From NCBI GenBank assembly GCA_039707655.1, contig CM077671.1:368736720-368800719 (forward strand): 64,000 nt of DNA. Direction: 5' to 3'. How positions within the stretch are numbered: the first letter of the stretch is position 1; every line of letters begins with the position of its first letter. The stretch comes from Elymus sibiricus (lineage: Eukaryota; Streptophyta; Magnoliopsida; Poales; Poaceae). This document shows, piece by piece, positions 33,927 through 45,176 of the stretch. The notes under the pieces were generated by a model. The model saw only the letters and a list, made by a program, of their open reading frames with translations, searched no databases and was not told the origin of the DNA. The position numbers and the translations under genes were made by a program.

Positions 33927-34157
33927 TCATTATGTTATACTTTCATGTTCATGTAACCAAGTGATTGATGTAATATATGGTGTATGAAGGAACTTATATT
34001 TTAATTTTTATGCATTTATATAATAGTTTGCACAGAAAACACAATTGAAACAGATATAAACAAATTTAGACTCAATATGATAAATTAATTAAGTGCCTAC
34101 TCAATGTGATAAACATAATTAAAACAGAAAATCTATTTAATTAAGTGCATGCACATA
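33927..34157. other. 3' UTR of the CACTA transposase
   Basis: AT-rich; no further gene. It includes the first copy of the direct repeat flanking the Stowaway element. Confidence 0.5.
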
Positions 34158-34668
34158 CTCCCTCCGTTCCTTTATGTAAGGTGTATTATTTTCGTCACGG
34201 TGACCAAGGCACATAATTATAGACATGTTAAGGCTAAATTACCCTTGGTAAATTTGTTGGTTAGTGGAAAGTGAATCAATTAGTCCCGAAAAATATGAGA
34301 TACATGCAATCGACAAAGAGATAGTTTCCTTCTTTTCCTATAAGGAGAGATACAGATAATCAGAAAAGAGATACTTTCCTTTTTTAAGAGGGCTAACAAG
34401 GGAATTATGCAGAATTAGGATAAATGCACCTTACATTTTGGAATTTTATCAAAAAACAAATACACCTTATATAAAGGAACGGAGGGAGTATATGATAAAA
34501 CACCCAAAAAAACAGAAAATCTATTTAATTAACTGTTTAATTAACATGTATGAAATAACTGAGATTTAAAAATTTTATGCACTTATATAATAGTTTGCAC
34601 ATAAAACACAATTGAAACAGATATAAAAAAATTTGGACTCAATATGATAAATTAAGTGCATACACATT
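34011..34668. repeat. ~85-bp direct repeats flanking the Stowaway MITE
   Basis: TGCA(T/C)TTATATAATAGTTT... followed by CAATTGAAACAGATATAAA and CTCAATATGATAAATTAA occurs at about 34011-34098 and 34579-34665. The copies are outside the MITE ends, so the duplication belongs to the CACTA sequence itself. Confidence 0.8.
34158..34488. mobile_element. Stowaway MITE (Tc1/mariner type), 331 bp
   Basis: Ends CTCCCTCCGTTCC (34158) and GGAACGGAGGGAG (ending 34488) are perfect inverted repeats flanked by TA (34156-34157, 34489-34490). No coding capacity. Confidence 0.95.
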
Positions 34669-34817
34669 AAATATATCCAACATAGTGACCTATAATACAG
34701 AAATATAATTTTGCATGGTGAAAACAACATATATTTGTATTTATAATTAATTTATTATGAATAAACAACATGTAAAACACTCAAAAAGAAAACGGAAGAG
34801 CTATTTAATTAGCTGTT

Positions 34818-35132
34818 TAGTACCGGGCTGAATCTTAGCCCGGTACTAAAGAGCTACGTGAAAATTTTCCCGCCAGATGGGGTAGGTTAGTACCGGGTGA
34901 TGCCCTTAACCGGTACTAAATGTGGCCATTTAGTACCAGGCCGTGGCTACGCCCGGTACTAAAGAGCTACGTGAAAAGTTTCCCGCCAGATGGGGCAGGT
35001 TAGTACCGGGCGATGCCCTTGACCGGTACTAAATGTGGCCATTTAGTACCGGGCCGTGGCTACGCCCGGTACTAATCTTCGCTGGTGCCAGTTTAGTATC
35101 GGGCGATGCCTTGGCCCGGTACTAAAGTGGCA
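34818..35132. repeat. Internal array of CACTA subterminal-type repeats
   Basis: At least five inverted pairs of TTAGTACCGGG / CCCGGTACTAA, with two near-identical ~119-bp units containing AAAGAGCTACGTGAAAA and CCCGCCAGATGGGG. This looks like element-end sequence but lies in the middle, directly before a second promoter. Confidence 0.85.
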
Positions 35133-35136
35133 CCCC

Positions 35137-35143
35137 TATATAT
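35137..35143 (+). promoter_or_regulatory. TATA box of the second CACTA gene
   Basis: CACCCCTATATATGTAAC directly follows the internal repeat array. The transcript would have run right toward the Ulp1-like gene before the Copia insertion split it. Confidence 0.55.
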
Positions 35144-35544
35144 GTAACACAGCCCCGGCCGTTCCCCCTCACCTTCAATTCTCGCCTCTGCCCAGATCGA
35201 TTTCGCCGCCGCTGCTGCCGCCGGTCGCCACTCCGCCTCCGCGCCTCCGTCTCCGCGCCGACGCCCCGTCGCGCCCTAGGAGCCCCTCAACCGCCACCCC
35301 GCGCCCCTAAACACTAACTCCCGAGCTTCGCCGCCGCCGCCATCGCCGCACCTTCAGGCCGCCGTCGTGCCGCCGCTCCGCCGCCCGAACCTCGACGACA
35401 TCACCCGCAGGAGCTCCGCCACGTCGTAAGGGTCCTTCCCGGACACTTCTCGCCTCCCCTCTTGTTCTCCCTCGGCCGCACTAGCTCGCCGCCGTTCCCG
35501 AGCTACTGCTCGCCGCTGGCCGCCTCCCTCAGCCGCTGCCCCAC
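35144..35544 (+). other. GC-rich leader of the second CACTA gene, cut by Copia
   Basis: A CCGCCGCC-rich leader continues across the Copia element at 45182. The open frame at 35056-35310 is low complexity and not convincing. Confidence 0.45.
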
Positions 35545-37670
35545 TGTAGGAGATATGCCCTAGAGGCAGTAATTTCAGTTACTTTTGTATCTCTGAGTTT
35601 GTAATGAAAGTTTATGTTCCATGCTATAACTGCAATGATTCTCGAGTCTACAAATTAAACGAGGCTTGGAGGGAAACTCATGTGCACGTGTGGTATAATA
35701 AACGGTAAATTGTATTCCTAGTCTTGCCTCTAAGACTGGCTCAAGTATTGCATGATGATCCTGTTTTCCTGATCATGGGCATGGCTATGCCGGCAATTTT
35801 GAGGGCACGATGTTGGTAGAACACTTGTGTTGAATCGACCCAAATTGATGTTATACTATGAGATATATTCGTCACAAGTTAATGGTTAAATAACACAGAG
35901 ATGGTTAATGTTTGCATGATTCCTTAGACCATGAGAGTATCGAGTTTCTTCATGCTTGCTTCATGAACTTTGGGGTTTGTTAAACGTCATCCGTAATAGG
36001 GTGGCTATTACGGCTGCTTACGGGTTCATGGAAAAGTATGTCAAGTAACTTGATAGCTCAAGATTGGGATTTGCTCCTCCGACGTTGGAGAGATATCTCT
36101 GGGCCCTCTCGGTGTTGCGGTGTCCATCATCGTCTGGCCAGACACTTGTGATTTGATCACGGGGATGCCGGAACACGGGAACGAGAAAAGAGAACAATGC
36201 CGGCAACGAGGTAACTGGCATAGTGGACAAGTTGTTGATCCACGGGGATGCCAACATGTCTCACCTCGGGTAATTGTAACATATCGCGAAGCAACAGGAA
36301 TAGCATACGACAACTGGAGGTTCACTCGAATATTTATTCGTGTGGGTATAGGGATCGATATGGGTGTCCACGGCTCCGATGTTGATCATTGATCGGAAGG
36401 GGTTCCGGGTCATGTCTATGCTTCACCGAACCTATAGGGTCACACGCTTAAGGGTCATCTATCTATTGAATACTAGACAGGGAGTCTGAGAGAAAAACAC
36501 CGAAAAAGTTTCGGACACCGGAAAAGTTTCGGACAGCGGAAAAGTTCCGCAGAGAGAGGTCACCGGATGAATTTCGGTGAAACTGGAAAAGTTGTTTCAG
36601 GGGATACCATAAAGTCAAATTGGTCTTGGCACATGCCTGATAATTCTTAGAGGGTGCCAGAATCGTTCTGGAAACTTTTTGGAATTTTCTGGAATGAAAA
36701 CCGGAAATGTTCCGGAGCTGCCGAAACCGCTTCAGATGCTTTTCGCAGATGAAATCACTAAACCGGAATTGTTCCGGCTCGCGTTGAAAATTATTTTGGT
36801 GGGTACTAGAATTGTTCTAAGCCCACATGAATATTTTCAGTTCGATCAGACGCTGAAAAATGTCGTCGTGAATAGTGAAAGTGCTTTTTGGATATTTGTG
36901 GAAAAACACCTTTTTGGATATTTCCAAAAAGGTTTCTAGAAGGCCTTGGGGGCCAAGGCAGCCCCTCATGGGGGTCCCCCAAGGGTGTGGCCGGCCAAGA
37001 TGGGTGGGGCACCATGGTGCTCCACATGGCACTCCCATATGGCATATTCCTTTTGTGAAAGGGATATTCCATGGGCATTTTGGGGTTTTTGTATGACAAC
37101 TTTACCCCTTGGCTAGCCTATAAATAGAGGTGAGTGGGCAGCCCACTTCCTCATCCTTGTGCTCTCATACACATGCTATGCTTTGCTAGCTCTCTCTTCT
37201 CCCTCACACGAAAAGAGTATTTCGTAGAGCCGAAAGGCTGTCTGGGTTCCGGCAGGAACTAGTTCTGGACGGCGAAGCCCTGCCGGATAGTTGACACCGT
37301 ATGTGTGCAACCCCGTAGAGAGGTCGTAGTTTCGATCTTTTGCCCGAGGGGCTGTTCGAGGGTCCTCCCGAAGGGCTGTCCGAGTTTCCGTTCGAGTTTC
37401 GAGGGTCCTCCCGAAGGGCTGTCCGTGACATCGTCCGGGGGACTGTCCGACCGCCTCCCGAAGGGCTGTCCGAGTAGGGAGTACATTCTCGCGGTTGGGA
37501 GGTTGTAAAATCCTAGCTGCGGGAATCTGCACCAACGATCTCCACCGACTCTTCTTCCGCTGCGCTACGAGTCGGTACGGATCAGATCAAACCTTGTATG
37601 CAATCTCCATAGTGATCCTGGGCGTGCTCGCTATACCGAAATTTTTTGTTTTCTGTCGCGTTCCCCAACA
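35545..37670 (+). repeat. 5' LTR of the Copia element (2,126 bp)
   Basis: TG...CA ends. It has one extra 18-bp unit of the GTTTCGGACACCGGAAAA type near 36510 that the 3' LTR lacks. TATA box at 37119 (CCTATAAATAG). CCTCCCGAAGGGCTGTCCG repeats lie at about 37362-37474. Confidence 0.96.
37119..37126 (+). promoter_or_regulatory. TATA box in the Copia 5' LTR
   Basis: GCCTATAAATAGAGG; the identical motif in the 3' LTR is at 44625. It drives the genomic retroelement RNA. Confidence 0.7.
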
Positions 37671-39074
37671 GTGGCATCAAGAGCCAGGCTATGAGTAGAT
37701 GCATGTTATGATCTAGAATACATAGAGATGTATGGGTGTTGCACAATATAATTAGGTAGTAGATGAGATCTATTGCTGAAAATTATTTGTGCGGGTAGCA
37801 GATGAAATCTGTTACTCGATGTTCTTGTTGCTTCCCTTTAATTTGCGTAGTCCTGATCTTGACAGCATTGTGGAATCTGACAAAGTTCTGGCAATCCGCG
37901 ATCCTTTCATGCTGCTCCTGAGTATGCTGATTGACAGATCAACGAAGCTAACAGTTCTTTGGGTTCCACTTTAGTCAAAAGAAAGATGGATGTTTCGCAG
38001 ACGAAGGGCAATGCAGATATGATCTGCACGGGGGTCACGTGTATGACGAAGTTTAGTATGGGGCTCGAGATTTTACTGTCTCGTGTTTCATACACCCTGG
38101 AAAGTTAATCTAGCAACTTGAAGTATCATACTTGATGATAAACGTTGGTAGCTGCGGTTTAAGTAAAAACCTTAGAAACCACGTAAAATAAAATTTTGTA
38201 TAAACCGATTAGAGGCGTCTAACTTGGTTTTGCAGGATGGTTATGCATGTGATGTGGTATAGCAATGCTCATATTAAATTTGATTATGTATGAGATGACT
38301 ATATGATGTAATTAACATGACCTGCGTGTCATGATTCGGCATGATGGCTGGAGCCATATGATTGCACTTTAAATGACCTGCGTGTCAACCTTATGTAATG
38401 CACTTATTTTATTAGCTATAGAGATAGCAATATTATCTAGTGCATCGACAAGGTGGTGGCAATCTTCGCAAAGGTGAACACCGACGCGAATGCCGAAGAC
38501 GAAGAATACTTGACTTCTCCGTCAGAAGGGGCTATACCATATCATGCTAATTATGAATTGCCTGAGATGTTTATCCCTTATGTTGCACCCTTTTGATTGC
38601 GCGGTAGTCGCTTTTTATTAGGGTGATCTCTCACTTAAATATCAAGTAGTTAGTGTTCTCCCAAGTGTAGCACCGTCACGGCACCTATCTCTTCGGGGTA
38701 TCACATGGTTGCATGGGTACGAACGATTAGAGAAGTGTGAGGCGGGTGAGTTGAGACCTCGCAGCGAGATCACTTGGTTGTCTTGACGTTCAGGCATGAA
38801 AGTCATGAGCTCGGAACACACGCATCGAAAGGTGAACAAGAGTCACATAGAGATGTGATTGGCAAGTTGGCCTACCAATTGAAATTCTCGTCACTTGAGA
38901 TGGTTGCATCCTTGACGCTGAATTGAAAGTTGGGTCTTGCATCACTCACAATCAATTATGAGAGATATTGTTTTGAGTGGGAGCGCACTTTAGAATAAAA
39001 TTGTTTATTCACTAGTGCCAAAAATCATTATGAACAATGTCTAAAATGAACTTGTGTTTTCCGTTGTAGATCAA
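37671..39074 (+). other. Copia primer-binding site and 1.4-kb leader
   Basis: GTGGCATCAAGAGCC at 37671-37685 is the tRNA-Met-type primer site. The rest is non-coding leader with short ORFs only. It ends in a splice-acceptor-like TTTTCCGTTGTAG five bases before the gag ATG, so gag may also be made from a spliced RNA. Confidence 0.75.
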
Positions 39075-42000
39075 ATGGCTCGCAACACCGCGTTCAACTT
39101 AGGCCCTATGTTAGAGAAAGAGAAGTTAGCTGCGAATGGAAACAACTATGCGGACTGGGTCCGTACCCTGAGGATTGTCCTCAGGAGCGCTAAGAAAGTG
39201 TACGTGCTTGATGGAGCTCTTCCACCTAAGCCGGCGGCAACAGCCGCGGCAGACATACAAAATGTCTGGGCCACTAAGGATGATGATTTCAACTTAGTGC
39301 AGTGCCTCATGCTGTCTTGCATGAGTTCAGAGCTTCAAAAACGTTTTGAATTCCATAACTCCTTTGATATGATCAAGGATCTGGATGCTCTGTACAAGTT
39401 TAATGCACGGTCTGAACGTTTTGATATCATGAAAATGATGTCGGAGACCAAGATGGCTGAGGGCAGTTCAGTTGGCGAGCACGTAGTCAATATGATTGGC
39501 TACGCTGAAAGGCTTAAAACCCTGGAATTTCCACTTCCAGAAGAGCATGTAATGGACATGTTGCTCCGTTCACTCCCCCCTTCTTACGGAGGTTTTGTCA
39601 TGAACTACAACATGAATGGGATGGACAAAACACCTAATGAGGTGCTTGCCATGCTGAAATCTGTTGAAGGAGGACTGCAGAAAAATTGCAAGCAAGTGTT
39701 GCTTGTGAATAAAACTGCCAGTTTCAAAAAGAAAGGCAAGCCAAAGAAGGGCAAGGGCGCCGGTAAGACCGGCTTCCAACGCAAATCTAAGGGCGGAGCC
39801 AAGAATGAAACTGAGTGCTTCTACTGCAAGGGCACAGGACACTGGAAGAGAAACTGCAAGAAGTATCTGGAAGATAAGAAGTCCGGGAAAACCGGAAAAG
39901 GTATAATTGTTATACAAGTTAATGTCATTGACGTTTTGCTTGCTAGCGAAAATTCTAAGTCTTGGGTATTTGATACCGGATCGGTTGCTCACATTTGCAA
40001 CTCGATACAGGGGCTTCAGAAGGTGCGCAAGCTGGCAAAGAATGAAGTCGTGATGCGTGTCGGGAACGGCGCTGGGATCGCCGCTCAAGCCGTCGGCATT
40101 ATGCCTCTACGTCTCCCTTCAGGATTTATTTTGGAACTAAGTAACTGTTATTTTGTTCCGTTGTTGTGTAGAAACATTATCTCTGGATCATGTTTAGTGC
40201 ACGACGGGTACTCCTACAAGTCTGAGAACAATGGTTGTTCACTTTATTGTAAGGAAATGTTTTATGGATTTGCACCCATTGTTGGGGGCCTTTTCGTACT
40301 AAATCTTGAATGTGGAAATGATGTCTTTAACGTGAATGCTAAACGCCTTAAGAACGCTGATACCACCACCACTTACTTGTGGCACTGTCGGCTTGGCCAC
40401 ATCGGAAAGAAACGCATGCAAAGACTCCATAAAGATGGAGTTTTACCGTCCCTTGATTTTGAATCATTTGACACATGTGAAGCTTGCTTGATGGGAAAAA
40501 TGACCAAGACGCCGTTCACGGGTCATCCTGAACGGGCGGGTGAATTATTGGAAATAATACATAGTGATGTATGTGGTCCAATGAACACGGCCGCACGGGG
40601 TGGGTATTTTTACTTCGTGACTTTTACTGATGATTTAAGTCGGTATGGCTATATCTACTTAATGAAGCATAAGTCGGAAACCTTTGAAAAGTTCAAAGAA
40701 TTTCAGAATGAGGTAGAAAATCATCGTGACAAAAAGATTAAGTTTCTGCGGTCTGATCGCGGAGGCGAATATCTTAGTCATGAGTTTGGCCAGCATCTGA
40801 GTGACCGTGGAATCGTTTCACAGCTTACGCCTCCCGGAACTCCACAGCGAAACGGAGTGTCGGAACGACGTAACCGAACCCTGTTAGACATGGTAAGGTC
40901 GATGATGTCTCTTACGGATCTACCGATATCTTTTTGGGGTCACGCACTACTCACTGCCGCTCATACATTAAACAGAGCACCGTCTAAGTCTGTTGAGACG
41001 ACACCACATGAGATGTGGTATGGAAAGATACCTAGTGTATCGCATCTCAAGGTTTGGGGTTGTGAGGCATACGTAAAACGTTTACAGCCAACCAAACTAG
41101 AACCTAGATCAGACAAATGTTACTTTGTAGGTTATCCAAATGAGACCATTGGATATTCCTTCTACCACCAGTCCGAAGGCAAAATGTTTGTCGCAAAGGT
41201 TGCACACTTTCTCGAGAAAGAATTTCTCGCTAAAGAATTGAGTGGGAGGACAGTACAACTTAATGAGATTAGTGAATCTTCGGCAACCGTTGATATGGCT
41301 AAGGAACCGGAAGAAATTCCGCTAATTATCCATACAACTGAGCCGGAAGTTGTCACATATGATGCGGAAACTTCAAACACTGTTGTAACTGAACCGCGCA
41401 GATCAGGTAGGGCTATCCAGCCACCTGAGTGGTTTCATAACGAAATCTTCATTCTTGAAGACGATGAACCTGCGCACTACAAAGAAGCGATGGCGGGGCC
41501 TAGCTCAAGGGAATGGCACAAAGCCATGAGATCCGAAATGGAATCCATGTACGAAAACCAAGTTTGGAACTTGGAAGAACTTCCAGATGGCGTAAAACCC
41601 ATTGGTTGTAAATGGATTTTCAAAAGAAAGACGGACGCGGATGGTAACATTACTATCCACAAAGCTAGACTTGTCGCGAAAGGGTTCACGCAAGTTCCAG
41701 GAGAGGACTACGACGAGACTTTCTCGCCCGTAGCTATGCTTAGGTCTGTTCGGATATTACTAGCAATTGCTGCTTATTTCGATTATGAAATATGGCAGAT
41801 GGATGTCAAAACGGCTTTCCTAAATGGAAACCTTGATAGGGATGTATACATGATACAGCCAGAAGGTTTTGTCGATCCTAAAAATGCTGGAAAGGTATGT
41901 AAGCTTCAGAAAGCCATTTATGGTCTGAAGCAAGCATCAAGGAGCTGGAATATTCGTTTTGATGAAGTGGTCAAAGAGTTTGGCTTCATCAGGAACGATG

Positions 42001-43037
42001 AAGAATCTTGTGTGTACAAGAAGTTTAGTGGGAGCGCAAAAGCATTTCTAATCTTGTATGTGGATGACATATTGTTGATTGGAAATGATGTGAAATTTCT
42101 TAGCAAAATAAAAGACTCATTGAAGAAGAGTTTTTCAATGAAAGACTTAGGCGAAGCGGCATATGTATTAGGCATCAGGATTTATAGAGATAGATCAAGA
42201 CGCCTGATAGCGCTAAGCCAAAGCACGTACATTGACAAGGTGTTGAAAAGGTTCAACATGGAGAACTCCAAGAAAGGCCTACTCCCCATGTCACCTGGCA
42301 CAGTGCTTTGCAAGAATCAGAGTCCTCGGACCCTTGATGAGCGAGTACAAATGAATGATATTCCATATGCTTCGGCAGTTGGTTCTATTATGTATGCCAT
42401 GCTATGTACAAGACCGGATGTTTCCTATGCGCTAAGTGTTAGCAGCCGGTACCAAGGTGATCCAGGATTGGAACACTGGGCCGCAGTCAAGGGTATTCTT
42501 AAGTACCTCAGAAGGACCAAGGATTTACTCCTTGTGTACGGAGGTGATGAAGAGCTCATTGTAAGTTGTTACACTGATGCAGGCTTCATGTCTGACCCAG
42601 ATGACTTCAAATCTCAATCTGGCTATGTTTTCATATTGAACGGCGGCGCAGTTGATTGGAAAAGTTCCAAACAAAAGACTGTGGCGGATTCTACGACGGA
42701 GGCGGAATATGTTGCTGCTTCAGAAGCCTCCAAGAAAGCTGTCGGTATCAAGCAATTTCTTGAAGATCTTGGTGTGGTTCCAAGTGCTCTGGACCCGGTG
42801 GAGATCTATTGTGACAATAGTGGCGCCGTGGCTCAGGCAAGGGAGCCATGTTCGCACCATAAGACAATGCATATTCAACGCAAATATAAACTCATTCGAC
42901 ATCATGTCGAAGAAGGTTTAGTGAAAGTACGCAAAGTTCACACGGATCTGAATGTGTCAGACCCGATGACTAAGCCTCTACCACGAGCAAAGCATGAGCA
43001 ACACCGGATAGCCATTGGTGTTAGGGAAGCCATGTAA
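39075..43037 (+). CDS. Copia Gag-Pol polyprotein, intact, 1,320 residues
   Basis: One frame encodes all domains in Copia order. Gag starts MARNTAFNLGPMLEKEKL, like BARE/Angela Gag. The CCHC zinc knuckle CFYCKGTGHWKRNC is at about residue 248. The aspartic protease motif is DTGS at about 300. Integrase follows, with HHCC (LWHCRLGH... CEACLMGK), DDE-type TFTDDLSRYGY and SDRGGEY near 560, and the GKxxx region LKVWGCEAYVK. Reverse transcriptase has LYVDDILLIG at about 995, and RNase H has ADSTTEAEYVAA at about 1205. I start at ATG 39075, not further upstream, because the upstream extension of the frame has no ATG and family Gags begin MARN. No stop or frameshift; the product should be functional if expressed. 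Confidence 0.96.
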   Translation: MARNTAFNLGPMLEKEKLAANGNNYADWVRTLRIVLRSAKKVYVLDGALPPKPAATAAADIQNVWATKDDDFNLVQCLMLSCMSSELQKRFEFHNSFDMIKDLDALYKFNARSERFDIMKMMSETKMAEGSSVGEHVVNMIGYAERLKTLEFPLPEEHVMDMLLRSLPPSYGGFVMNYNMNGMDKTPNEVLAMLKSVEGGLQKNCKQVLLVNKTASFKKKGKPKKGKGAGKTGFQRKSKGGAKNETECFYCKGTGHWKRNCKKYLEDKKSGKTGKGIIVIQVNVIDVLLASENSKSWVFDTGSVAHICNSIQGLQKVRKLAKNEVVMRVGNGAGIAAQAVGIMPLRLPSGFILELSNCYFVPLLCRNIISGSCLVHDGYSYKSENNGCSLYCKEMFYGFAPIVGGLFVLNLECGNDVFNVNAKRLKNADTTTTYLWHCRLGHIGKKRMQRLHKDGVLPSLDFESFDTCEACLMGKMTKTPFTGHPERAGELLEIIHSDVCGPMNTAARGGYFYFVTFTDDLSRYGYIYLMKHKSETFEKFKEFQNEVENHRDKKIKFLRSDRGGEYLSHEFGQHLSDRGIVSQLTPPGTPQRNGVSERRNRTLLDMVRSMMSLTDLPISFWGHALLTAAHTLNRAPSKSVETTPHEMWYGKIPSVSHLKVWGCEAYVKRLQPTKLEPRSDKCYFVGYPNETIGYSFYHQSEGKMFVAKVAHFLEKEFLAKELSGRTVQLNEISESSATVDMAKEPEEIPLIIHTTEPEVVTYDAETSNTVVTEPRRSGRAIQPPEWFHNEIFILEDDEPAHYKEAMAGPSSREWHKAMRSEMESMYENQVWNLEELPDGVKPIGCKWIFKRKTDADGNITIHKARLVAKGFTQVPGEDYDETFSPVAMLRSVRILLAIAAYFDYEIWQMDVKTAFLNGNLDRDVYMIQPEGFVDPKNAGKVCKLQKAIYGLKQASRSWNIRFDEVVKEFGFIRNDEESCVYKKFSGSAKAFLILYVDDILLIGNDVKFLSKIKDSLKKSFSMKDLGEAAYVLGIRIYRDRSRRLIALSQSTYIDKVLKRFNMENSKKGLLPMSPGTVLCKNQSPRTLDERVQMNDIPYASAVGSIMYAMLCTRPDVSYALSVSSRYQGDPGLEHWAAVKGILKYLRRTKDLLLVYGGDEELIVSCYTDAGFMSDPDDFKSQSGYVFILNGGAVDWKSSKQKTVADSTTEAEYVAASEASKKAVGIKQFLEDLGVVPSALDPVEIYCDNSGAVAQAREPCSHHKTMHIQRKYKLIRHHVEEGLVKVRKVHTDLNVSDPMTKPLPRAKHEQHRIAIGVREAM

Positions 43038-43068
43038 CTGGATTATGACTCTAGTGCAAGTGGGAGTC

Positions 43069-45176
43069 TGTAGGAGATATGCCCTAGAGGCAGTAATTTC
43101 AGTTACTTTTGTATCTCCGAGTTTGTAATGAAAGTTTATGTTCCATGCTATAACTGCAATGATTCTCGAGTCTACAAATTAAACGAGGCTTGGAGGGAAA
43201 CTCATGTGCACGTGTGGTATAATAAACGGTAAATTGTATTCCTAGTCTTGCCTCTAAGACTGGCTCAAGTATTGCATGATGATCCTGTTTTCCTGATCAT
43301 GGGCATGGCTATGCCGGCAATTTTGAGGGCACGATGTTGGTAGAACACTTGTGTTGAATCGACCCAAATTGATGTTATACTATGAGATATATTCGTCACA
43401 AGTTAATGGTTAAATAACACAGAGATGGTTAATGTTTGCATGATTCCTTAGACCATGAGAGTATCGAGTTTCTTCATGCTTGCTTCATGAACTTTGGGGT
43501 TTGTTAAATGTCATCCGTAATAGGGTGGCTATTACGGCTGCTTACGGGTTCATGGAAAAGTATGTCAAGTAACTTGATAGCTCAAGATTGGGATTTGCTC
43601 CTCCGACGTTGGAGAGATATCTCTGGGCCCTCTCGGTGTTGCGGTGTCCATCATCGTCTGGCCAGACACTTGTGATTTGATCACGGGGATGCCGGAACAC
43701 GGGAACGAGAAAAGAGAACAATGCCAGCAACGAGGTAACTGGCATAGTGGACAAGTTGTTGATCCACGGGGATGCCAACATGTCTCACCTCGGGTAATTG
43801 TAACATATCGCGAAGCAACAGGAATAGCATACGACAACTGGAGGTTCACTCGAATATTTATTCGTGTGGGTATAGGGATCGATATGGGTGTCCACGGCTC
43901 CGATGTTGATCATTGATCGGAAGGGGTTCCGGGTCATGTCTATGCTTCACCGAACCTATAGGGTCACACGCTTAAGGGTCATCTATCTATTGAATACTAG
44001 ACAGGGAGTCTGAGAGAAAAACACCGAAAAAGTTTCGGACAGCGGAAAAGTTCCGCAGAGAGAGGTCACCGGATGAATTTCGGTGAAACTGGAAAAGTTG
44101 TTTCAGGGGATACCATAAAGTCAAATTGGTCTTGGCACATGCCTGATAATTCTTAGAGGGTGCCAGAATCATTCTGGAAACTTTTTGGAATTTTCTGGAA
44201 TGAAAACCGGAAATGTTCCGGAGCTGCCGAAACCGCTTCAGATGCTTTTCGCAGATGAAATCACTAAACCGGAATTGTTCCGGCTCGCGTTGAAAATTAT
44301 TTTGGTGGGTACTAGAATTGTTCTAAGCCCACATGAATATTTTCAGTTCGATCAGACGCTGAAAAATGTCGTCGTGAATAGTGAAAGTGCTTTTTGGATA
44401 TTTGTGGAAAAACACCTTTTTGGATATTTCCAAAAAGGTTTCTAGAAGGCCTTGGGGGCCAAGGCAGCCCCTCATGGGGGTCCCCCAAGGGTGTGGCCGG
44501 CCAAGATGGGTGGGGCACCATGGTGCTCCACATGGCACTCCCATATGGCATATTCCTTTTGTGAAAGGGATATTCCATGGGCATTTTGGGGTTTTTGTAT
44601 GACAACTTTACCCCTTGGCTAGCCTATAAATAGAGGTGAGTGGGCAGCCCACTTCCTCATCCTTGTGCTCTCATACACATGCTATGCTTTGCTAGCTCTC
44701 TCTTCTCCCTCACACGAAAAGAGTATTTCGTAGAGCCGAAAGGCTGTCTGGGTTCCGGCAGGAACTAGTTCTGGACGGCGAAGCCCTGCCGGATAGTTGA
44801 CACCGTATGTGTGCAACCCCGTAGAGAGGTCGTAGTTTCGATCTTTTGCCCGAGGGGCTGTTCGAGGGTCCTCCCGAAGGGCTGTCCGAGTTTCCGTTCG
44901 AGTTTCGAGGGTCCTCCCGAAGGGCTGTCCGTGACATCGTCCGGGGGACTGTCCGACCGCCTCCCGAAGGGCTGTCCGAGTAGGGAGTACATTCTCGCGG
45001 TTGGGAGGTTGTAAAATCCTAGCTGCGGGAATCTGCACCAACGATCTCCACCGACTCTTCTTCCGCTGCGCTACGAGTCGGTACGGATCAGATCAAACCT
45101 TGTATGCAATCTCCATAGTGATCCTGGGCGTGCTCGCTATACCGAAATTTTTTGTTTTCTGTCGCGTTCCCCAACA
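43069..45176 (+). repeat. 3' LTR of the Copia element (2,108 bp)
   Basis: Starts after the purine-rich AAGTGGGAGTC. Nearly identical to the 5' LTR; differences noticed include CTGAG/CCGAG, AACGTC/AATGTC, GCCGG/GCCAG and TCGTT/TCATT, plus the missing 18-bp unit. Confidence 0.96.

Larger units (their letters stand above)
35545..45176 (+). mobile_element. Complete Copia LTR retrotransposon (BARE/Angela-like), 9.6 kb
   Basis: Two LTRs (35545-37670 and 43069-45176) begin TGTAGGAGATATGCCCTAG, very close to the start of BARE-1/Angela LTRs, and end CGTTCCCCAACA. The 5-bp target duplication CCCAC is present at 35540-35544 and 45177-45181. A tRNA-Met-type primer site, one uninterrupted gag-pol frame and a purine tract (about 43059-43068) are all in place. 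By eye the LTRs differ by about four substitutions and one 18-bp indel, so the insertion is young. Confidence 0.96.

Noticed and set aside
35056..35310. 84-residue ORF after the internal CACTA repeats
   Set aside because: It starts inside the repeat array and ends in low-complexity Pro/Arg sequence; more likely leader RNA.
36018..37535. Paired ORFs repeated at 43542-45041
   Set aside because: They are LTR sequence of the Copia element present in both LTRs, not genes.
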